Part shown: in pieces, positions 33,587 through 38,892 of the stretch
Layout: each line of letters begins with the position of its first letter
Numbering within the stretch: the stretch's first letter is position 1
Origin: Zafaria cholistanensis
Lineage (GTDB): Bacteria > Actinomycetota > Actinomycetes > Actinomycetales > Micrococcaceae
Assembly: GCF_008580665.1 (NCBI RefSeq)
Contig: NZ_BKDJ01000021.1
Location: 1 to 38,892, forward strand
DNA: 38,892 bases
Direction: 5' to 3'
The notes under the pieces: generated by a model
Told to the model about the DNA's origin: nothing
The model's database searches: none
What the model saw: the letters and a program-made list of their open reading frames with translations, nothing else
Position numbers and translations under genes: made by a program

Positions 33587-34744
33587 ATGACACCGGACGC
33601 CGCACCGGCCGACCCGTCGCCCGCCGAATCCCCCCAGCGTCCCGCCACCGCACCCCGCCGCAGGCCCACGCCCGCGCAGATCCGCCGCTGGCGCAAGTAC
33701 CTGGCCGACGAGCGCGCAGAAGGCGCCGTATACCGCGAACTGGCGGCCCGGCGCGAAGGCGAGGAACGCCAGATCCTTTTGGAGTTGGCCCAGGCGGAGC
33801 TGCGCCACGAGATGCACTGGCACCGGATGCTCGGCGAGCATGCCCACCGCCGCACCCGCCCCTCCGCCAAGCGCGTGGTGCTGCGCTCCCTGGCACGCCA
33901 CTTCGGATCCGTGTTCGTCCTGGCACTGGCCCAGCGCGCCGAAGGGGCCTCCCCTTACGCCGAGGACTCCGACGCCACCCCGCAGATGGCTGCGGACGAA
34001 CTGGTCCACGAGGAGGTGGTCCGCGGCCTCGCCGTCCGCGGCCGCAACCGCCTCTCCGGAAACTTCCGCGCCGCCGTGTTCGGGGCCAACGACGGACTCG
34101 TCTCCAACCTGGCGCTGGTCATGGGCATGGGCGCCACCGGCGCCTCCAGCTCCCTGGTCCTCTTCACCGGCTTCGCTGGCCTGCTGGCCGGCGCCCTGTC
34201 CATGGGCGCCGGCGAATACGTCTCCGTCCGCTCCCAACGCGAACTGCTCTCCGCCTCCAAGCCCACCCAGGCCACCCTTGCCGCCGCCCCGAACCTGGAC
34301 CTGGACGCCAACGAACTGGTGCTGGTCTACAAGGCCCGCGGCATGTCCCAGGAGGCGGCCGAGCACCGTGCCGCCGAGCGCATGGGCTACTTCTCCTGCG
34401 ACTGCGACCCGTCGCTGTCGCTGAACCCGGAGAAGGCCGACGAGGACGGGATGGAGCACGAGACCATCGGCTCGGCCCTGGGCGCCTCCGCCGCCAGCTT
34501 CTGCTTCTTCGCCTCCGGCGCAATCGTGCCGATCCTGCCCTACCTCCTGGGATTGTCGGGAACGCCGGCCGTCATCGTCGCTACCGTCCTGGTGGGCCTG
34601 GCCCTGCTCTGCACCGGCGGCGTGGTGGGCCTGCTCTCCGGCGCATCGCCGGCGAAGCGCGCTTTCCGCCAGTTGGGCATCGGCCTCGGGGCCGCCGCCT
34701 GCACCTACGGCCTGGGGCTGCTCTTCGGCACCACGGCCCTCTAA
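33587..34744 (+). CDS. VIT1/CCC1-family metal transporter with N-terminal ferritin-like domain (MbfA-like)
   Basis: A 385-residue fusion. Residues ~30-150 form a ferritin-like domain with ExxH motifs (AELRHEMHW and ELVHEEVV) and an upstream Glu in ERAEGAVYREL. Residues ~160-385 are a VIT1/CCC1 membrane domain with FRAAVFGANDGLVSNLALVM, AGALSMGAGEYVSVRSQREL, and three later spans; the cytosolic metal-binding loop has an unusual CDCD and a His/Glu-rich end. MbfA, the known relative, exports iron in alphaproteobacteria. Here a Mn riboswitch leads the gene, so manganese export is the favoured role; iron is the alternative. ATG at 33587 follows GAGG. Confidence 0.92.
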   Translation: MTPDAAPADPSPAESPQRPATAPRRRPTPAQIRRWRKYLADERAEGAVYRELAARREGEERQILLELAQAELRHEMHWHRMLGEHAHRRTRPSAKRVVLRSLARHFGSVFVLALAQRAEGASPYAEDSDATPQMAADELVHEEVVRGLAVRGRNRLSGNFRAAVFGANDGLVSNLALVMGMGATGASSSLVLFTGFAGLLAGALSMGAGEYVSVRSQRELLSASKPTQATLAAAPNLDLDANELVLVYKARGMSQEAAEHRAAERMGYFSCDCDPSLSLNPEKADEDGMEHETIGSALGASAASFCFFASGAIVPILPYLLGLSGTPAVIVATVLVGLALLCTGGVVGLLSGASPAKRAFRQLGIGLGAAACTYGLGLLFGTTAL

Positions 34745-34818
34745 GGCCTCCGGACCGCCTGCGGGGCTCCGGGGCTCCGGGACAGAGGGGTTCCGTGCCC
34801 CGCGGGACGCCGCGCCGA

Positions 34819-34839
34819 CCCCCGCTTTGGTGGCGGGGG
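34819..34839 (+). terminator. Weak hairpin after the transporter gene
   Basis: CCCCCGC pairs with GCGGGGG around a seven-base loop, ~75 bases past the transporter stop and 24 bases before the helicase start. No T-run. It may end the transporter transcript or be incidental. Confidence 0.3.
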
Positions 34840-34863
34840 CCGTCCTCATGAAACGATAGGAGG

Positions 34864-37800
34864 ATGGCCGAAACAGCATTTCCCCTCATCGACGCCCGCG
34901 AGATCCTCCGCGTGGTGGGAGGCGCCGCGTTCACCCGCGGCAAAAGCTACGCCAATGCGGCCACCATCGACGGGTTCGGCTGGGACGGAACCGGCCAGGT
35001 GCTTTCCGGAAGGGTCTCCGGGTCCTCCCCCGAGCCCTACCGCACCGAGGTGCGCCTGGCGGACAAGAAGGGCGCCTGGACCATCGCCTCCACCACCTGC
35101 AGCTGCCCTGTGGGATCCGGCTGCAAGCACGCCGCCGCCCTGCTGATCTACTCCAACGCCCTGCACCTGCAGGCCAAGGACGTGTTCTTCCGGGACACCG
35201 CCGCCACCGCCCCGGCCTGGCAGGAGGCGCTGACCGGGCTGCTGGCCACCGCCAAGCCCGCGGCCCGGGCGCACGGAGCCGACCGGCTGCCGCCGCAGCA
35301 GATGGCGCTGCAGTTCGACCTGCAGGACACCACCATCCAGGCGCACCGGCAGTGGGCGCCAGGATCCGGCGTCGGGCGCCAGGTGGCGGCCGCCCAGCGC
35401 TGGCGCCTGGGGGTGCGCCCGATGGTCAGGTCCGGCAACGGGCGGTGGGTGCGCGGGAACCTGCGCTGGAACACCATCAGCTTCAAGACCTACGGGCTGA
35501 ACCTGGATGCGGAGCAGCACCGCTGGTTCTGCCAGTTCGTCCCGCTCTATCGCGCCAACGGACAGCTGTACTTCGGCGAGGACAACGACTGGCTCTTCCT
35601 CGACGAGTTCTCCTCGCCCCTGCTGTGGCCGCTGCTGCAGGAGGCCGCCGCCCTGGGCATCGAGCTGACCGGCACCCAACCGGGACTGCACATCGAGGTC
35701 GGCGCCACGGCCGGGGTCTCCCTCGCGGCGGTCGGATCCGCGCAGGGCCTGGAGCTGGCCCCGACCGTTGCGGTGGACGGGACGCAGTTGGCGGTGGATG
35801 CCGACCTGCCTGCCGGGGCGATCGGCAACCACGGGGTCTACGCCCTCGACGGCGGCACCCTGCGCCTGGCGCCCACCGGCCACCAGCTCGATTCCGCCGA
35901 GCTGGAGCTGCTGCGCCGCCGCGAAACAGTCACCGTTCCGGCCTCCGACGTCCCCGTTTTCCTGGCCAAAATCTACCCGCGGCTGGGCCGGCGCATCGCC
36001 GTTGCCAGCCCGGACGCATCCGTGGAACTGCCGGACATCCTGCCCCCGAAGCTGAAGCTTTCGGTGCGTTTCGAGGCGGACACTGCCCACCTGGCCTGGG
36101 ACTTCGACTACGGGCCGGTCTCCGTGGAGGCGGACACCCGTGACACCGCCGCCGAGGCTGCGCTGGAGCAGCGCGCCTTGGCCGTCCTGGCCGCCTCCCC
36201 CGTCCTGGAGACCCAGGTCCTGGCCCCGCGCACGCTGCACGGCCTGGACACCGTGGACTTCGTGCGCCGCACGCTGCCCGTCCTGGAGTCCCTGGAGGAC
36301 GTACGCGTCGAAACGGCCGGCGAGCGTCCCGTGTACCGCGAACTGACTGAGGCGCCGGAGCTGACGGTCACCACCGTGGAGTCGGAGCAGCGCGACTGGT
36401 TCGACCTGGGGCTGGTGATCTCGGTCGGCGAGCGCCGCATCCCCTATGCCGACATCCTGCGGGCCCTCTCCCGCGGGCAGACCAAGCTGCTCATGGCGGA
36501 CCGCACCTACCTGTCCCTGGAGCAGCCGCTCTTCGACAAGCTGCGTGCCCTGGTCGGCGAGGCCAGCCAGCTGCACGACAAGCAGCACGGACTGCGCATC
36601 ACCCGCTACCAGGCCTCCCTGTGGGAGGAGCTGGAGGCCCTGGCCACCCATACCGAGGCCCCGGACTCCTGGACGGCGTCCGTCGGGTCGCTGCTGGCGT
36701 TGGCCGAGGCCGGACCCGTGCCGGTGCCGGCCGGGCTGAACGCACAGCTGCGTCCCTACCAGCGCGACGGTTTCGCGTGGCTCGCGATGCTCTGGCGCAA
36801 CGGGCTCGGAGGCATCCTCGCCGACGACATGGGCCTGGGCAAGACACTGCAGACCCTTGCCCTGATCCTGCACGCCCGCGACAGCTGGGCAGAGGAAACC
36901 GCTCCGTCTTCCCAGCCGGGCCCGTTCCTGGTGGTCGCGCCGACCTCGGTGGTCTCCAACTGGGCCGCGGAGGCGGCCCGCTTCGCCCCGGAGCTGCGCG
37001 TGGCCGCCGTCGCGGACACCCAGGCCAAGGCTCCCCAGGGACTGGCCGCGCTGGCCGCCGGGAACGACATCGTGGTCACCTCCTACACCCTCTTCCGCCT
37101 CGACGCGGAGGCCTACCAGGAGATCGCGTGGGCGGGCCTGATCATGGACGAGGCCCAGTTCGTGAAGAACAAGGCGACCAAGGCCCACCACGCCGCACGG
37201 GACCTGAACGCCCGGTTCAAGCTGGCAATCACGGGAACCCCAATGGAGAACAACCTGATGGAGCTGTGGTCCATCTTCGCCATTGTTTCCCCGGGCCTGT
37301 TCCCCTCGGCGGTGAAGTTCGGCGAGCAGTACCAGCGCCCCATCGAGAAGCAGGGCGCGGCGGAGTCCCTGGAACGGCTCCGCCTGCGGGTGCGCCCGTT
37401 CATGCTGCGCCGTACCAAGGACGCCGTGGTCACGGACCTGCCGCCGAAGCAGGAGCAGGTGCTGCATGTGGAGCTGGCGCCCAAGCACCGCCGGATCTAC
37501 GACACGCACCTGCAGCGCGAACGGCAGAAGATCCTGCAGCTGGTGGAGGACATCGACAAGAACCGGTTCACGATCTTCCAGTCCCTGACGCTGCTGCGCA
37601 TGCTCTCCCTGGACGCGTCGCTGGTGGACGAGGAATACGCCGGCGTGGCCTCGGCCAAGCTGGACGTCCTGTTCGAGCAGCTCGAGGACGTGCTCGCCGA
37701 GGGCCACCGGGCCCTGGTGTTCAGCCAGTTCACGTCGTTCCTGAAGAAGGCTGCCGAGCGGCTCGAGGCCGAGGGGGTGGAGTACGCGTACCTGGACGGC

Positions 37801-38157
37801 TCCACGCGCAAGCGGGGCGAGGTGATCGAAGCCTTCAAGTCGGGCAAGGCCCCAGTGTTCCTGATCTCGCTCAAGGCAGGCGGGTTCGGGCTGAACCTCA
37901 CGGAAGCGGACTACTGCTTCCTGCTGGACCCGTGGTGGAACCCGGCGGCGGAGTCCCAGGCCGTGGACCGCGCCCACCGCATCGGCCAGACACGAAACGT
38001 CATGGTGTACCGGATGGTCGCCAAGGACACCATCGAGGAGAAGGTGGTGGCGCTGCAGGACGCCAAACGCCAGCTGATCTCCTCGGTGATGGATGAGGGC
38101 GAGGGCTTCGGCTCGGCCCTGACGGCCGAGGATATCCGGGACCTCCTCAGGGACTGA
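34864..38157 (+). CDS. SNF2-family helicase with N-terminal SWIM zinc finger
   Basis: A 1097-residue ATP-dependent DNA translocase. Residues ~75-100 carry a SWIM zinc finger (CSCPVGSGCKH, the CxC-CxH pattern). A long middle region follows, then the SNF2 ATPase: Q-motif region RPYQRDGFAWLAML, Walker A ADDMGLGKTLQT, motif II as IMDEAQFVKN (DEAQ), motif III ITGTPMENN, and the C-terminal helicase lobe with SLKAGGFGLNLTEADYCFLL and QAVDRAHRIGQTRNV. Bacterial SWIM-SNF2 proteins probably act in repair or transcription recycling; the exact role is unknown. ATG at 34864 directly follows AGGAGG, closer than usual, but the family N-terminus fits. Confidence 0.95.
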   Translation: MAETAFPLIDAREILRVVGGAAFTRGKSYANAATIDGFGWDGTGQVLSGRVSGSSPEPYRTEVRLADKKGAWTIASTTCSCPVGSGCKHAAALLIYSNALHLQAKDVFFRDTAATAPAWQEALTGLLATAKPAARAHGADRLPPQQMALQFDLQDTTIQAHRQWAPGSGVGRQVAAAQRWRLGVRPMVRSGNGRWVRGNLRWNTISFKTYGLNLDAEQHRWFCQFVPLYRANGQLYFGEDNDWLFLDEFSSPLLWPLLQEAAALGIELTGTQPGLHIEVGATAGVSLAAVGSAQGLELAPTVAVDGTQLAVDADLPAGAIGNHGVYALDGGTLRLAPTGHQLDSAELELLRRRETVTVPASDVPVFLAKIYPRLGRRIAVASPDASVELPDILPPKLKLSVRFEADTAHLAWDFDYGPVSVEADTRDTAAEAALEQRALAVLAASPVLETQVLAPRTLHGLDTVDFVRRTLPVLESLEDVRVETAGERPVYRELTEAPELTVTTVESEQRDWFDLGLVISVGERRIPYADILRALSRGQTKLLMADRTYLSLEQPLFDKLRALVGEASQLHDKQHGLRITRYQASLWEELEALATHTEAPDSWTASVGSLLALAEAGPVPVPAGLNAQLRPYQRDGFAWLAMLWRNGLGGILADDMGLGKTLQTLALILHARDSWAEETAPSSQPGPFLVVAPTSVVSNWAAEAARFAPELRVAAVADTQAKAPQGLAALAAGNDIVVTSYTLFRLDAEAYQEIAWAGLIMDEAQFVKNKATKAHHAARDLNARFKLAITGTPMENNLMELWSIFAIVSPGLFPSAVKFGEQYQRPIEKQGAAESLERLRLRVRPFMLRRTKDAVVTDLPPKQEQVLHVELAPKHRRIYDTHLQRERQKILQLVEDIDKNRFTIFQSLTLLRMLSLDASLVDEEYAGVASAKLDVLFEQLEDVLAEGHRALVFSQFTSFLKKAAERLEAEGVEYAYLDGSTRKRGEVIEAFKSGKAPVFLISLKAGGFGLNLTEADYCFLLDPWWNPAAESQAVDRAHRIGQTRNVMVYRMVAKDTIEEKVVALQDAKRQLISSVMDEGEGFGSALTAEDIRDLLRD

Positions 38158-38160
38158 ACC

Positions 38161-38202
38161 GTTCCCGGGTCCGGCCCGCTAGGGGGCCGGACCCGGGGGA
38201 AC
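38161..38202 (+). terminator. Strong hairpin terminator after the SNF2 gene
   Basis: Starting three bases past the stop, GTTCCCGGGTCCGGCCC pairs almost completely with GGGCCGGACCCGGGGGAAC around a short GCTAG-type loop (17 pairs with a bulge). No T-run follows, as is common in high-GC genomes. Confidence 0.7.
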
Positions 38203-38484
38203 ATGGCGCCGGACTGTTGAGCGGCATGACGCCGGCCCGGGTGGCGGGTGCGCCGGAGCGGCGCTCCGGGTTAGGGTAGTCCCAGCTTCACGAGACATGG
38301 CCCCGCGCCTGCACCGCTTCTCCCCTTCGGGGGTCCGGCGGGCGGCGGACAGCTCCGACTGGCCATGCACCAACCCCACGGTGGGACGCGTTCCGCGTTC
38401 CGGATTGTTCGGCGGGTGGTTCGGATGACGAAGCGGCCCGTGCGGCGTCCGCCGGCGGGCAAGAACGATCCGAAAGGTCCTGCC
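38203..38484. other. Intergenic region before the last gene
   Basis: About 280 bases with no supported gene. It holds small GC palindromes (for example GGAGCGGCGCTCC) and TAGGGTAGT near 38273. Long open frames on the minus strand here run across the real gene downstream and look like GC-driven shadows. Confidence 0.4.
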
Positions 38485-38823
38485 ATGTCGGCACGTCCAC
38501 GCCCCGACACCCTCCCTGTCCCCGCGCCGGGCGCGGGCGCCCGCGGTCCGGAGCCGGCCCTGCCGGCCTCCCCGCACGGCGCCCCGCGCTTCGCCAACGA
38601 CTGGATCGGCGCCACCCTGCGGCTGTGCCCTGAGCGCCGGATGGCGCGCATTGCCGCGGGCACGCTGGAGTGGCTGCTCACCGCCGCCGACTTCGACGCG
38701 CTGGCCGCGGCCGCGGAGGGACCCGGGCCGCTCGCCGTGGAATGGAACCCCGACCTCGGCCAGGTCCTCGTGCCGGGCGGCCACCTGCGCGGCGGCGCGT
38801 CCTTCTTCCGGCTCCGCTCCTGA
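38485..38823 (+). CDS. Hypothetical protein, 112 residues
   Basis: Not recognised. ATG at 38485 follows AAAGG with a seven-base gap, better than the earlier in-frame starts. The first ~35 residues are rich in Pro, Ala, Gly and Arg and look disordered. The rest (PRFANDWIGATLRLCPERRM, then EWLLTAADFDALAAAAEGPG, then a short beta-like VEWNPDLGQVLVPGG end) could be a small soluble domain. No signal peptide, membrane span or catalytic motif is seen. Its stop codon lies within a 17-bp tandem repeat. Confidence 0.6.
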   Translation: MSARPRPDTLPVPAPGAGARGPEPALPASPHGAPRFANDWIGATLRLCPERRMARIAAGTLEWLLTAADFDALAAAAEGPGPLAVEWNPDLGQVLVPGGHLRGGASFFRLRS

Positions 38824-38866
38824 AACCACGGCGCTCCTGAAACGACGGCGCTCCTGAAACCACGAC
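38816..38866. repeat. Three 17-bp tandem repeats across the stop codon of the last gene
   Basis: Units GCTCCTGAAACCACGGC, GCTCCTGAAACGACGGC and GCTCCTGAAACCACGAC lie at 38816, 38833 and 38850. The first contains the gene's TGA stop. The array may continue past the window. Confidence 0.85.
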
Positions 38867-38892
38867 GGCGGCGGGTGCGGTCCACGTGGACC

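Noticed and set aside
34846-37977. 1043-codon open frame on the minus strand opposite the SNF2 gene
   Set aside because: The plus-strand protein has intact SWIM and SNF2 motifs; the antisense product has shadow composition and no family.
38179-38885. Two ~200-codon minus-strand frames at the right end
   Set aside because: Their products are Arg/Pro/Gly-rich with no domain and they oppose a plus-strand ORF with a good ribosome site. The plus-strand call is itself only moderately sure.
1-38892. tRNA, rRNA, insertion sequence, integrase or prophage genes
   Set aside because: None were recognised by reading both strands; the catabolic islands show no obvious mobile-element flanks in the window.

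Overview
This window is high-GC DNA with tightly packed, often overlapping genes (ATGA, GTGA and TAATG junctions), frequent GTG/TTG starts, a few probable leaderless genes and actinobacterial protein families throughout. It looks like the chromosome of a soil actinobacterium of the Micrococcaceae, most likely Arthrobacter in the broad sense. That is an inference from the resemblance of the sarcosine oxidase operon and other proteins to Arthrobacter versions; no rRNA or tRNA gene is present to anchor it.

Region 1 (1-6125) is a sugar module. On the minus strand it reads binding lipoprotein, permease and ATPase of a ribose/fructose-type ABC importer, then a tagatose/allulose 3-epimerase-like TIM barrel, a small P-loop sugar kinase, and the start of a transaldolase cut by the window edge. 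A divergent ROK-family repressor probably controls it. Region 2 (6175-13732) is mixed housekeeping and accessory DNA: a nitrilase-superfamily amidohydrolase, a thioesterase overlapping an App1-type phosphatase, a MarR-MFS efflux pair, an inositol-monophosphatase-family enzyme, a DUF4190-like membrane protein and PspA.

Region 3 (13877-28873) is the core of the window: a complete predicted route from creatinine to pyruvate. A NCS1 permease, creatininase and creatinase (minus strand, divergent from a PucR activator) convert creatinine to creatine and then to sarcosine and urea. An eight-step plus-strand operon, glyA-soxB-soxD-soxA-soxG-sdaA-purU, oxidises sarcosine to glycine plus methylene-tetrahydrofolate, condenses them to serine, deaminates serine to pyruvate and drains excess one-carbon units as formate. 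A FCD-type GntR repressor is divergent from it, and a textbook hairpin terminator closes it. The operon has seven genes.

Region 4 (28930-33121) also handles guanidino compounds: a ureohydrolase of the agmatinase/guanidinobutyrase family overlapping a thiamine-diphosphate enzyme, with a consensus promoter, a palindromic operator and a long C-rich leader, plus a DUF302-like protein and an XRE-cupin regulator. Region 5 (33284-38866) has a predicted manganese (yybP-ykoY) riboswitch in front of a ferritin-like/VIT1 metal transporter, a SWIM-SNF2 helicase, and a small unknown protein whose stop codon lies in a tandem repeat. The most notable items are the riboswitch-transporter pairing, the ureohydrolase leader and operator, and short tandem repeats that run across stop codons.
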